The notes under the pieces are model-generated. The model saw only the letters and a list, made by a program, of their open reading frames with translations, did no database searches and was not told the origin of the DNA. A DNA stretch of 64,000 nucleotides from Ruania alba (lineage in GTDB: Bacteria > Actinomycetota > Actinomycetes > Actinomycetales > Beutenbergiaceae): the NCBI RefSeq assembly GCF_900105765.1, contig NZ_FNTX01000001.1:1022387-1086386 (forward strand). Direction: 5' to 3'. Below, one piece after another: positions 15,148-25,873 of this stretch. How positions within the stretch are numbered: the first letter of the stretch is position 1; each line of letters opens with the position of its first letter. Position numbers and translations under genes: made by a program.

Positions 15148-17103
15148 GTGTCTGAACCTACGCTGCGCCGGTCCACCCTCGTCCTGCCCGGCGAGCTCCC
15201 ACAGACCGACCCGCTGCCACACCCGAACGAGCTGATCGAGTCCGGGTTCACCCTGGCCGGCGACCTGCCGCCGGCGATGCACGAGCGTGCCGCCCTGGAC
15301 CGCCCGCGCTCGATGCACCCGAACCTCCAGCAGGACCGGTACCACCGGGACCTCAGCGATCTCACCCTGGAGACCGTGGTCCTGGAGAACGATCGCTACC
15401 GTGCCACCGTGGTGCCGAGCCTGGGCGGGCGGCTCTGGTCCCTGCAGGATGTGCGCACCGGGCGCGAGCTGCTCTACGCCAACGGCGCCCTGCAGCCGGC
15501 GAACCTGGCCCTGCGCAACGCATGGTTCGCCGGTGGGGTGGAGTGGAACATCGGCACCAAGGGCCACACCGCACACACGATGTCACCGCTGCACGCGGCT
15601 CAGGTGAACGGCCCCGACGGCGTCCCTCGCCTGCGCCTGTGGGAGTGGGACCGGCTGCGTGGTGTGGTCTTCCAGGTGGACCTGTGGCTGCCACCGGGGG
15701 GCGCGCTGCACGTGTATGTGCGCATCCAGAACCCGCAACCCGTGGCGGTGCCGATGTACTGGTGGTCCACGGCCGCCGTCACCGAGGCCGACGACGTCCG
15801 GGTGCTCGCCCCCGCTCGGTCCGCCTTTGCCACCGATGGTGACGGGCCGGTGCGGCGGGTGCCCGTGCCGGTGCACGACGGCTCCGACACCACCTGGTCG
15901 GTCCGCTCACCGGTGTCCGCGGACTACTTCTACGACATCGACGACGGCGAGCTGCCCTGGGTCGCGGCCGTCGCCGGGGACGGGCACGGCCTGCTCCAGG
16001 TCTCCACGAGTCGGCTGCGCGGACGGAAGCTGTTCTGCTGGGGCACCTCCACCGGCGGCGCCCAGTGGCAGGACTGGCTCAGCCCCACCGGTGGGGCGTA
16101 CCTGGAGATCCAGGCCGGGCTGCTGCCCACCCAGTTCGAGCACGTTGCGATGCCGACCGGGGCGCACTGGGACTGGGTGGAGGTCTACGGCGATGCCGAC
16201 GTGGACGCCCAGGTGGCGCACGGGCAGGACTGGACGGCCGCCGTCGGGCATGTGGGCGAGGCCGCCGCGCGGCTGCTGGCGGACCCGGACCGGACGCTCA
16301 CCGATGCACGCGTGGTGGCGGACCAGGAGCCGGAGACGCACGTGAGTGCGGGGTCCGGTTGGGGTGCGTTGGAGCTGATGGCGGCCGGGCGTCCGGGCAG
16401 TACCCTCGGCGACATCTCCCCGGGCACCCCGTTCACGCGGGAGATGCTCACCGGCGAGGCCGCCGGATGGGTCGCGGTGCTGGAGGACGCGCCGGCCGCC
16501 CTCGACGGCGCCGACCCTGCCGTGCCGCCCGCGTCATACGTGACCGGTGCGCACTGGGAGAGCGCCCTGACCGACCTCGAGCCCGGGTGGGCGCGGGATT
16601 ACCACCTGGGTGTGCTGACCCATGCGCGCGGCGCCCTGGACGAAGCCGAGGGGTGGTACCGCCGCTCCCTCGATCACATCGGCACTGCCTGGGCCCGGCG
16701 CGGGCTCGCGCTGCTGGCGGCTGAGCGGGGCGAACTGGTCCGCGCCCTCGAGCTGTTCCTCAGCGTCTGGCGGAGCGAGGGGGTAATGGGTTCTCCGGCG
16801 GAGTCGAGCCTGCTCGTCGAGACGATGACGGCGGCCCTCGCCGCGGATCGGCCCGGTGTGGCCCTGGAGGTTGCCGAGCAGGCGAGCAGGCGTGTGCGTG
16901 AGCGGGGACGGGTGCGACTGCTGCGCGCCCGGGCCGGTTGGCAGGTGGGGAACGATGTGGGCGCGGCACTCACCCGCACCCTGCTGCGGGAGGGGATCGA
17001 GGTGCCGGACCTGCGGGAGGGGGAGCTCGAGCTCTCCGACCTGTGGCTCGCCGCCTTCCCCGACGAGCCGGTGCCGGCCCGCTACGACTACCGGATGTTC
17101 TGA
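15148..17103 (+). CDS. DUF5107 domain protein with C-terminal TPR-like region
   Basis: A 651-residue cytoplasmic protein. Residues about 60-330 form a galactose-mutarotase-like beta sandwich of the DUF5107 type (VVPSLGGRLWSLQD, GGVEWNIGTKGHTAHTMSP, MYWWSTAAVTEADDVRVLAP). The C-terminal part (about 465-600) has TPR-like helical repeats (LGVLTHARGALDEAEGWYRR, ARRGLALLAAERGELVRALE). Relatives lie in carbohydrate loci; the aldose-mutarotase-like fold suggests binding or processing of a sugar. The GTG at 15148 is preferred to 15142. It overlaps the convergent PfkB gene by 16 bases. Confidence 0.78.
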   Translation: MSEPTLRRSTLVLPGELPQTDPLPHPNELIESGFTLAGDLPPAMHERAALDRPRSMHPNLQQDRYHRDLSDLTLETVVLENDRYRATVVPSLGGRLWSLQDVRTGRELLYANGALQPANLALRNAWFAGGVEWNIGTKGHTAHTMSPLHAAQVNGPDGVPRLRLWEWDRLRGVVFQVDLWLPPGGALHVYVRIQNPQPVAVPMYWWSTAAVTEADDVRVLAPARSAFATDGDGPVRRVPVPVHDGSDTTWSVRSPVSADYFYDIDDGELPWVAAVAGDGHGLLQVSTSRLRGRKLFCWGTSTGGAQWQDWLSPTGGAYLEIQAGLLPTQFEHVAMPTGAHWDWVEVYGDADVDAQVAHGQDWTAAVGHVGEAAARLLADPDRTLTDARVVADQEPETHVSAGSGWGALELMAAGRPGSTLGDISPGTPFTREMLTGEAAGWVAVLEDAPAALDGADPAVPPASYVTGAHWESALTDLEPGWARDYHLGVLTHARGALDEAEGWYRRSLDHIGTAWARRGLALLAAERGELVRALELFLSVWRSEGVMGSPAESSLLVETMTAALAADRPGVALEVAEQASRRVRERGRVRLLRARAGWQVGNDVGAALTRTLLREGIEVPDLREGELELSDLWLAAFPDEPVPARYDYRMF

Positions 17104-17969
17104 CCGGCCCAGCCCAACGCCCCGGGGAATCGCACCGAGCGGCTGGCCACCTCCGCGCCCGCGGCGATGGCGTCGATCGGTGAGGCACCGTCGGCGACCG
17201 CGTGCGCCCAGGCGCCGTGCAGCACGTCACCGGCGCCGAGGGTGTCGACGATCTCGGCCGCGGGCACCGACGGCACCGGGATCTCGGACGTGCCTTCGTC
17301 GGTGCGCACCCGGATCGGTGCACCGCCCCGACTCTGCGCCACCAGCACTGGTCCGCGTGCTGCCACGGCCGCCAGCGGGTCGCTCTCGCCGGGCCAGGTG
17401 AAGTCGTCGGAGAGCAGTGCGGCGTTCACGTGCGGGAGCAGATCGACCAGTCCCAGCTTGTGCGACCCGCCGTCCAGCAGGGTGGGAATCCCGCGTCGTT
17501 GCCCTGCCGCGCAGAGGGCGAGTGAGGGCTCGATCAGGTGGCCGTCGACGAGCACCGCCCGGGCGCCGTCGAGGACCTGCTCCAGCTCGGGCTCGGACAT
17601 GGGCGGCGGCGTGCTCGACCGGCTGAGGTTCGCAGACGCCACGGCGCGCTCGCCCGTTCCGGCCGTGACCAGCACCGTGGAGATCGGGGGAGCGGCGACG
17701 TGGGCGAGGTCATGCACGAGGACACCTCCCGCGGACAGCTCCGCGCGGGCGAGCTCGGCCAGCGGCCCGGAGCCCAGCGCCGTCACCAGGGTGGTCGGCG
17801 CGCCGAGTGCCGCAGCGGTGAGCGCCGCGTTGGCGGCTGGACCACCCACGGCGAGGCGGGCCTCGGTTGCCACGATCTTCTCGTTCGGCCCCGGCAGCCG
17901 GTCCACCACCTGGGTCACGTCCAGCGTGGTCAGACCGCAACAGACGACCCGGCCCGATCCGTCCTGCAT
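17088..17969 (-). CDS. PfkB-family carbohydrate kinase
   Basis: A 293-residue ribokinase-like sugar kinase. The N-terminal glycine motif (LAVGGPAANAALTAAALG) and the C-terminal DTLGAGDVLHGAW, containing the catalytic aspartate of GAGD, are clear. The sugar specificity is unknown. I prefer ATG 17969 over 17990 because GAGAGGA lies 5 bases before it. Its 3' end overlaps the DUF5107 gene on the opposite strand, which limits independent change of either end. Confidence 0.88.
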   Translation of the reverse strand: MQDGSGRVVCCGLTTLDVTQVVDRLPGPNEKIVATEARLAVGGPAANAALTAAALGAPTTLVTALGSGPLAELARAELSAGGVLVHDLAHVAAPPISTVLVTAGTGERAVASANLSRSSTPPPMSEPELEQVLDGARAVLVDGHLIEPSLALCAAGQRRGIPTLLDGGSHKLGLVDLLPHVNAALLSDDFTWPGESDPLAAVAARGPVLVAQSRGGAPIRVRTDEGTSEIPVPSVPAAEIVDTLGAGDVLHGAWAHAVADGASPIDAIAAGAEVASRSVRFPGALGWAGQNIR

Positions 17970-17990
17970 CACGTTCCTCTCGGTGAACAT

Positions 17991-19364
<1,374 letters not shown>

Positions 19365-19365
<1 letters not shown>

Positions 19366-21995
19366 TGCCGCTCGTCCCGCTGCCGTGGCTGCGTGAGCAC
19401 GTCGACGTTCCTGCCGGCACCACTGCCGAGCAGCTCGCCGCCGACCTGGTCCGGGTGGGCCTGGAGGAGGAGACGATCCACACCTCCGGCGTGACCGGCC
19501 CGCTCGTGGTCGGCCGCGTGCTCGCGGTGACGCCCGAGGAGCAGAAGAACGGCAAGACCATCAACTGGTGTCTGGTGGACGTGGGCGCCGAGCACGCCCC
19601 GGACACGGCCCCGGAGGGTGCCGACGAGGCTGCGACTGGTCTGGACTACCACCCACGCGGCATCGTCTGCGGTGCGCACAACTTCGCCCCCGGCGATTCT
19701 GTGGTCGTCGCTCTCTCCGGTGCCGTGCTGCCCGGCGACTTCGCCATCGCTTCCCGCAAGACCTACGGACACATCTCCGATGGGATGATCTGCTCATCCA
19801 AGGAGCTCGGCCTGGGGGAGGACCACGAGGGGATCATCGTCCTGGACGACCCGCCCGCACCCGGGACCGACGCCCTCACCCTCCTCGGTCTCGCCGAGGA
19901 GGTGATGGAGATCAACGTCACCCCGGACCGGGGCTACTGCTTCTCGATGCGCGGTATCGCCCGGGAGTACGCCCACTCCACCGGCGCCACGTTCACCGAC
20001 CCCGGCCTGGTCACCCCGGCAGGGTCCGCCGCGCAGCCGCCGGCCGCCACCGACGACGGGTTCGCCATCGAACTCGCCGACGACGCCCCGATCCACGACG
20101 TGCCCGGCTGCGACCGGTTCGTCGCCCGGATCGTGCGTGGCATCGACCCCGCTGCCCCGACCCCGGACTGGATGGCTACCCGGCTGCGCCAGGCCGGAAT
20201 GCGCCCGATCTCCCTGACGGTGGACGTCACCAACTACGTGATGCTCGACCTCGGACAGCCCCTGCACGCCTACGACCTGGCCAGTCTCGCCGCGCCCATC
20301 GTGGTGCGCCGAGCCCGCGCCGGTGAGAGGCTCATCACGCTGGACGATCAGAAGCGCACCTTGGACGCCGACGATCTGCTCATCACCGACTCACCGGACG
20401 GCACCGGCTCACGCATCCTCGGCCTGGCCGGCGTGATGGGCGGAGCGGAGACCGAGGTCGGCGAGGCCACGACGGACATCCTCATCGAGGCCGCGCACTT
20501 CGATCAGATCACCGTGGCCCGCACCGCCCGCCGCCACAAGCTGCCCAGCGAGGCCGCGAAGCGGTTCGAGCGCGGCGTGGACCCCGCTCTTCCGGCCGTG
20601 GCTGCCCAGCGAGTGGTGGACCTCCTCGTCGAGCTCGGTGGCGGAACCGACGACCCGGCGGTGACCGACGTGGATCAGACCACCGCTCCGGCGCCGATCG
20701 CCCTGGACGCCGCCCTGCCCGGACGGACCGCCGGTGTCGAGTACACGCCCGAGACCGTGGCGGACACGTTGCGGAACTTGGGCGCCGAGGTCGTGCCTGC
20801 CGCGGAGGAGTCCGACGGCGAGACCGGACGTCGCGCGCGCCGTGCCCCGACCCTCCAGGTCACCCCGCCCACCTGGCGGCCCGACCTGGGCACTCCCGCC
20901 GACTTGGTCGAGGAAGTGATCCGGCTCCAGGGCTATGACCAGGTGCCCTCCGTACTGCCCACCGCACCGCCGGGGCGTGGCCTGAGTGCTCGCCAGCGCT
21001 CCCGACGGCGGGTGGCCGACCTGCTCGCCGACGCCGGGCTCGTGCAGGTGCTCACCTACCCGTTCGTTGCCCCCGGTCGCCGGGATGAGCTCGGCTTGCC
21101 CGCCGAGGACTCCCGACGGCGGTCCGTACGCTTGGCGAACCCGCTCAGCGAGGCGCAGCCGCTGATGCGCACCAGCGTGCTGGAGACGCTGGTGGATGCC
21201 GCCGTGCGGAACATCGGCCGTGGTCTGACCGATGTGGCCGTGTATGAGCTCGGCCTGGTCACCCTCCCCGACGGCGGCACACACCTCTCCCCGCTGCCCG
21301 CGCTCGGGGTTCGCCCCACCGACGCCGACCTGGACGCCGTGCGTGCGGCCGTGCCGGACCAGCCGTTGCACCTGGCCGCCGTGCTCACCGGGAATGTGGT
21401 GCCGGCCTCGGTACACACCAGCGCACGTGCAGCGGACTACGCGGATGCGATTGACGTGGTGCACCGCGTGGCTGAGCTCCTGCGGGTGCCGCTGACCGTG
21501 ACCGCCGATGCCGAGCGCGCGCCCTGGCACCCCGGCCGGTGCGCCCAGTTCAGCCTGACCGACGGCACGGTCGTCGGGTGGGCCGGTGAGCTCGCACCGA
21601 AGGTGACCCAGGCCCTCGACCTGCCGGCACGCACGGTCGCGCTGGAGATCACCCTCGGCGCCCTGCTGGACGCCGCGCCGGATGCGCCGACCCAGTTCCG
21701 GGCCATCTCCACCTTCCCGGCCGCCAAGGAGGACATCGCCCTGGTCGTGGCCGACGACGTCCCTGCCGCCGATCTGCTCGCCACCGTCCGTGAGGGCGCG
21801 GGTGAGCTGGCCGAGGAGGTGCGGCTGTTCGACTCCTACCGCGGCGAGTCCCTCGGTGCGGGACGGGTGTCCCTGGCGTTCTCGCTCCGTCTGCGTGCAG
21901 CCGACCGCACGCTGAAGGCGACGGACTCCGCACAGGTGCGGGACGCCGTCGTGGCGCTCGCGGGCCAGCGACACGGAGCCGAGCTGCGCAGCTGA
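19365..21995 (+). CDS. pheT: Phenylalanine-tRNA ligase beta subunit
   Basis: An 876-residue beta subunit that binds tRNA and edits misacylated Tyr-tRNA-Phe. Domains run in the usual order: an N-terminal EMAP-type tRNA-binding domain (about 40-165), B3/B4 editing domain (about 230-420, LTVDVTNYVMLDLGQPLHAYD), B5 (about 430-520), a degenerate catalytic core and a C-terminal ferredoxin-fold anticodon-binding domain (about 770-876, FRAISTFPAAKEDIALVV). It starts at ATG 19365, sharing one base with the pheS stop codon. Confidence 0.97.
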
Positions 21996-21999
21996 CGCA

Positions 22000-22033
22000 C
22001 CCCGCCCGCCTGTCACCCGGCAGGCGGGCGGGG
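22000..22033 (+). terminator. Terminator after pheT
   Basis: CCCCGCCCGCCTG (22000-22012) and CAGGCGGGCGGGG (22021-22033) form a perfect 13-bp stem with an 8-base loop. There is no T tract. It lies 5 bases after the pheT stop and before the convergent DHFR-like gene. Confidence 0.75.
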
Positions 22034-22075
22034 CGGCAATCTGAACACGAGTACTGCGGCAGAATGAACGCTTGG

Positions 22076-22696
22076 CTACAGCTCCCGGACGGCGTACGTC
22101 AGATGCGTCACCCTCGGGGAAGCCTCCGCACGAACTTGCTCCAGAGCGATACGTTCGGCGTCCACGCCCTCGAACAGGCGGATTCCGGTGCCGAACAGCA
22201 CCGGTGATACGGCGATCGAGAACTCGTCGATCAGTCCGGCGTTCAGATACTGCAGGATCGTCGCGCCGCCGCCGGCGACGCGCACGTCCTGACCGCCGGC
22301 AGCCTCGCGGGCCAGGTCGAGCGCGGCCTCGATGCCGTTGTTGACGAAGTGGAAGATGGTTCCACCCGGCCGCTCCCAAGGGTCACGCTTCTCGCGGGTC
22401 ACCACGACAACGGGCGTGTGGAACGGCGCCTCCTCCGGCCACGCGTACTCGCCGGCGTCGAACATCCGCTTGCCCATTACGTTCGCGCCGGTGCGCTGAT
22501 AGGTCTCCCGCAGAATGTCGTTGTCGCGCCCTTCCTCGCCGCCCTGACCCAGCTTGAGGTTCTCGCGGAAGTGCCGCTGCCGGAAGACCCACTGCTGCAG
22601 TTCCATCCACTGCTTGCCCATCAGGTCCTCGGTGGACTCGGGGGCGATGAATCCGTCGAGCGACATCGATACGCTGAAGAACACCTTTCCGGCCAT
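22076..22696 (-). CDS. Dihydrofolate reductase-fold (RibD C-terminal-like) protein
   Basis: A 206-residue protein of the RibD_C/DHFR-like family, which uses NADPH to reduce small substrates in the few cases studied. FFSVSMSLDGFIA is the typical start, GANVMGKRMFDAGEYAW the cofactor-side loop, and VRVAGGGATILQYLNAGLIDEF the conserved glycine motif. Actinobacteria carry many such genes of unknown substrate. It shares one base with the SRPBCC gene upstream and is the last gene of an ArsR-led operon. Confidence 0.85.
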   Translation of the reverse strand: MAGKVFFSVSMSLDGFIAPESTEDLMGKQWMELQQWVFRQRHFRENLKLGQGGEEGRDNDILRETYQRTGANVMGKRMFDAGEYAWPEEAPFHTPVVVVTREKRDPWERPGGTIFHFVNNGIEAALDLAREAAGGQDVRVAGGGATILQYLNAGLIDEFSIAVSPVLFGTGIRLFEGVDAERIALEQVRAEASPRVTHLTYAVREL

Positions 22697-23199
22697 CAGT
22701 TCTCCGCCTGCCGTACGACCTCGACGATATAGGCGGCCAGGTTCCCCAAGGTCTGCCGGCCTCCTTCGACCGCGCCGTGCTGGGTGATCGCCTCATCGCG
22801 CAGTGCCGCGGTGGGGAAGACCGTGCGCATCTCGATCCGGGTCGCCGGGCCGTCGGGCGTGAAGGTCAGGACCGATTCGAAGGCGTTCGGGTCCTCGCGC
22901 GATTCGCCGTGGAGCAGCACGATCCGCTCCGGTGGGGTGATCTCGGTCCAGGTGATCCACTCGGCGTAATCGGTCCCGTCCGGTCCGTGCATCACGAAGT
23001 CCCACACGCCGCCGACGCGGAACTCGAACGCCCGCGTGGTGGTGGTGAACCCCTCGGGCCCCCACCACTGCGACAGGTGCCGCACCTCGCTGAAGGCCTC
23101 GAAGACCACCTCGCGTGGGGCATTGATCACCCGGGAGATCACGATCTCGCGGTCTGCCGTGGAGGACTGCGCCGGTGTTCCTCGTCCTGTCGTGCTCAT
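22696..23199 (-). CDS. SRPBCC (AHSA1-like) domain protein
   Basis: A 167-residue START-like protein: VISRVINAPREVVFEAFSEV, HLSQWWGPEGF, GVWDFVMHGPDG and ETTPERIV-like central strands are classic for the AHSA1-type group. The C-terminal helix closes a hydrophobic pocket. The ligand is unknown. It lies 3 bases after the ArsR gene and overlaps the DHFR-like gene, and is distantly similar to the SRPBCC gene at 10573. Confidence 0.87.
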   Translation of the reverse strand: MSTTGRGTPAQSSTADREIVISRVINAPREVVFEAFSEVRHLSQWWGPEGFTTTTRAFEFRVGGVWDFVMHGPDGTDYAEWITWTEITPPERIVLLHGESREDPNAFESVLTFTPDGPATRIEMRTVFPTAALRDEAITQHGAVEGGRQTLGNLAAYIVEVVRQAEN

Positions 23200-23202
23200 C
23201 TG

Positions 23203-23541
23203 CTACTCCTGCCTGTGCTGTTTCAGGTCCTGGACGTACACGTCCAGGCGATCGAAGCTCTCGTTCCAGAACTGCTCGAATCCGCCGGTCCACTCGTGGA
23301 CCGGTCGCAGTCCGCGGGCGTCGAGGCCGTAGAGGCGTTGTTTGCCGGCCCTGCGGTCTCGCACGAGTCCGACCTCTCGAAGCACCCGCAGGTGCTTGGA
23401 CGCCCCCGGCTGGGTGATCCCTAGCTCCTGGGCCAGCTCGTTCACTGGGCGCTCACCGGTGCGCAGCAGGACCAGGATGTCCCGGCGCTGCGGCTCGGCG
23501 ATCGCGTTGAAGACGTCCGACGTCGTCGCTGCGCGTGCCAT
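23203..23541 (-). CDS. ArsR-family transcriptional regulator, probably leaderless
   Basis: A 112-residue winged-helix regulator: DVFNAIAEPQRRDILVLL, the helix-turn-helix ELAQELGITQPGASKHLRVLREVGLV and the wing GKQRLYGL. No metal-binding cysteines are seen. I place the start at ATG 23541. The alternative ATG at 23553 lies inside the -10 box, and the predicted transcription start falls at or next to 23541, so the mRNA would have essentially no leader. It heads the ArsR-SRPBCC-DHFR-like operon and probably represses it through the palindrome in its promoter. Confidence 0.88.
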   Translation of the reverse strand: MARAATTSDVFNAIAEPQRRDILVLLRTGERPVNELAQELGITQPGASKHLRVLREVGLVRDRRAGKQRLYGLDARGLRPVHEWTGGFEQFWNESFDRLDVYVQDLKQHRQE

Positions 23542-23548
23542 GAGCACG

Positions 23549-23576
23549 ATCATATGCCTATATAGGCATGCGTCAA
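23549..23576 (-). promoter_or_regulatory. arsR promoter with palindromic operator as spacer
   Basis: Read on the minus strand, -35 TTGACG (23576-23571) and -10 TATGAT (23554-23549) are separated by 16 bases. The perfect 16-bp palindrome ATGCCTATATAGGCAT (23554-23569) fills that spacer almost exactly. A bound ArsR dimer would sit between the two boxes and block RNA polymerase. Both the boxes and the palindrome are seen directly; ArsR binding is inferred. Confidence 0.75.
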
Positions 23577-23634
23577 GGGGGCGGCGAGGGATACGTCATC
23601 GTCCCCCGCAACCGGCTGCCGCGGCGTGCCTTCC

Positions 23635-24819
23635 TTATCGTTCGCCGGCCCGGCTTCCCGCGGCGCCTGGCTGCGGTACGAGCGCCACCGCGACGATCGC
23701 CAGCACCGCCAGCGTGATGAGGACCGGGGTCCGGGTGCCGAAGGAATCCACGGCCGCGCCGGCCAGCGTGGGCCCCACGGCCGAGCCGACGCCACGCGCC
23801 AGCGCGTACGCACCCAGCATCAGACCCACGGAGCGGGCGTCCACGAACTCCACCGTGTACACGCTCTCCATCGTGGAGAAGGTGCCCACCCCGATCCCAG
23901 CCAGCACCACGAAGGCGATGGCCGCCACCATCGACTCAGAGAATGGCAGGAGCAGCGCAGGCAGACCGAACAGCAGCAGGCACACCCGCACCACGAGCAG
24001 ATGCGGCACGCGGTCGAGCACCCAGGGCAACGGCAGTCGCCCCGCGATCTGGAACGCCCCACGCGCCCCGGCCAGCGCCGACGCCACCCCGAGGGTGAGT
24101 CCGGCCTCCACCATCGCCGGCACCTGGAACAGCAGCAGCACCGACATCATCGCCCCGCCCAGCACACCGAGCGCGAGGAGGCGCCGCAGCCGGGCGTCCC
24201 GGATCGCATAGGCGAGGCCGCCGAGCAGGGTGCTCCCCGATCCGTCCGCCCCGCCGAGATGGCGGAGCAGCGTCGCCGCCCACAGCATCGCGGCAGCCAC
24301 CAGGCACCCGGCCGCCATCATCGTGGGCCGCCAGCCCCACTGGGTCGCCGACCACGCCATCAACGGGAGGAACACTGTGCTGGCCAGCGCCCCGAACAGC
24401 GTGTTCCTCGTGATCCCGCGGGTGCGCCCGTCCGGAGCAACTCGGGCGATGATGGCGTGCGCCAGAGCGTAGTAGCCCACCGCCCCCACACAAGCCTGGG
24501 TGAGGATCGCCCCGGGGAGGAACACCGCGGGGCTGCTCGCCGAGGCGGCGACCGCGCTGGCTGCCACGGTGCACCCGGCCGCCACGATGAGCACCAGGTG
24601 CGGACCGAACCGGTCGCTGGCACGGCCGGCGAGCACCGACCCGACCCCCACCAGCAACAGCGCTACCCCGTAGGCGCTGGTGAGCGTGGTCTGGCTCCAG
24701 CCGGTCTCGCGTGCGATTGGCTCGATCAGGACCCCGTACCCGTAGTACCAGGTGCCGAACGAGCACAGCACCAGCAGGCCGAGCGCGAACGTCAGCCCGG
24801 CGCCGAGCCGGCTACTCAC
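23635..24819 (-). CDS. MFS transporter
   Basis: A 394-residue major facilitator with 12 predicted membrane helices. The loop between helices 2 and 3 carries the family motif in the form GRASDRFGP, and a partial repeat occurs in the second half (GRLPLPWVLDRVPH). It resembles oxalate/formate-type or monocarboxylate MFS proteins, but the substrate cannot be read. The GTG start at 24819 lies 6 bases after the quinone oxidoreductase stop, so the two are probably co-transcribed. Confidence 0.83.
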   Translation of the reverse strand: MSSRLGAGLTFALGLLVLCSFGTWYYGYGVLIEPIARETGWSQTTLTSAYGVALLLVGVGSVLAGRASDRFGPHLVLIVAAGCTVAASAVAASASSPAVFLPGAILTQACVGAVGYYALAHAIIARVAPDGRTRGITRNTLFGALASTVFLPLMAWSATQWGWRPTMMAAGCLVAAAMLWAATLLRHLGGADGSGSTLLGGLAYAIRDARLRRLLALGVLGGAMMSVLLLFQVPAMVEAGLTLGVASALAGARGAFQIAGRLPLPWVLDRVPHLLVVRVCLLLFGLPALLLPFSESMVAAIAFVVLAGIGVGTFSTMESVYTVEFVDARSVGLMLGAYALARGVGSAVGPTLAGAAVDSFGTRTPVLITLAVLAIVAVALVPQPGAAGSRAGER

Positions 24820-24825
24820 GGGTGA

Positions 24826-25812
24826 TCACGGAACCAGCAAGACCTTCCCCGTGGTCTGGCGTCCCTCGAGCGCCTCGTGAGCGCGGGCGGCCTCGGCGAG
24901 GGGGTACCGGGCGCCGATCCGCACCTGCAGCTCGCCGCTGGCGACGGCCTCGAAGACCGCACCCGCGCGCCAGGCCAGCTCGGCCGGGTCAGCGATGTAG
25001 TCGAACAGCTTGGGTCGGGTGACCATGAGCGAGCCCGCCTGGTTCAGTCGCTGCAGGTCCACCGGCGGGACCTGCCCGCTCGCCCCGCCGAACAGCACCA
25101 GCAAACCCCGACGGCGCACGCTCGCCAGGCAGGCGTCGAAGGTGTCCTTCCCGACGCCGTCGTAGGCCACGTGCACGCCCGCACCGTCGGTCAGCTCCCG
25201 GACCCGGGCGGGAAGGCCGGTGGTCAGGTCGTCGAACTGGTCGTAGCGGATCACGTCGGAGGCCCCGGCCGCACGAGAGAGCTCGGCCTTGGCGTCGGAG
25301 GAAGTGGTGGTGATCACGCGAGCGCCACGTGCCACGGCGAGCTGGGTGAGCAGCAGGCCGACGCCGCCGGCACCGGCGGTGAGAAGGACAGTCTGGCCCG
25401 GCTCGAGGCGGGTGACACCGTCGACCAGCATGTGCGCGGTCATCCCCTGCAGGGGGATGGCGGCCGCGGTCTCGGCGTCCACGCCGTCGGGCACCGGGAG
25501 GGCATGGCCGGCGTCCACGAGCACCTGTGCGGCATAGCTGCCACTGGCGCTGGCGGTCCAGGCCACCCGGTCGCCGACGGCCACGGAGTCAACACCGTCG
25601 CCGAGCGCGGTCACCACACCGGCGCCTTCTCCGCCCGGGGTGAGCGGAAAGTCCATCGGGTACACCCCGGACCGGTGGTAGGTGTCGATGAAGTTGATCC
25701 CGATGGCCTCGGTGCGAACCAGCACCTGGCCGGGGCCCGGCTCGGGCGGTTCCACATCGAGGAGGGTCAGAGTCTCCGGTCCGCCCGGCTCCCGGGCCAC
25801 GATCGCGTCCAT
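24826..25812 (-). CDS. Quinone oxidoreductase, zinc-free MDR family
   Basis: A 328-residue NADPH:quinone oxidoreductase of the medium-chain dehydrogenase superfamily. The GroES-like N-domain (NFIDTYHRSGVYP, PLTPGGEGAGVV) lacks the zinc cysteines. The Rossmann motif is LLTAGAGGVGLLLTQLA; DGVGKDTFDACLASVRRRG and the C-terminal ARAHEALEGRQTTGKVLL are family signatures. Start ATG 25812. It lies upstream of the MFS gene, with which it may form an operon. Confidence 0.9.
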   Translation of the reverse strand: MDAIVAREPGGPETLTLLDVEPPEPGPGQVLVRTEAIGINFIDTYHRSGVYPMDFPLTPGGEGAGVVTALGDGVDSVAVGDRVAWTASASGSYAAQVLVDAGHALPVPDGVDAETAAAIPLQGMTAHMLVDGVTRLEPGQTVLLTAGAGGVGLLLTQLAVARGARVITTTSSDAKAELSRAAGASDVIRYDQFDDLTTGLPARVRELTDGAGVHVAYDGVGKDTFDACLASVRRRGLLVLFGGASGQVPPVDLQRLNQAGSLMVTRPKLFDYIADPAELAWRAGAVFEAVASGELQVRIGARYPLAEAARAHEALEGRQTTGKVLLVP

Positions 25813-25873
25813 GAGACCCAACGTACGCCGAAACCACGGCGAGACAGTGCCGGCGCCCGCGTGGGGGACATCC

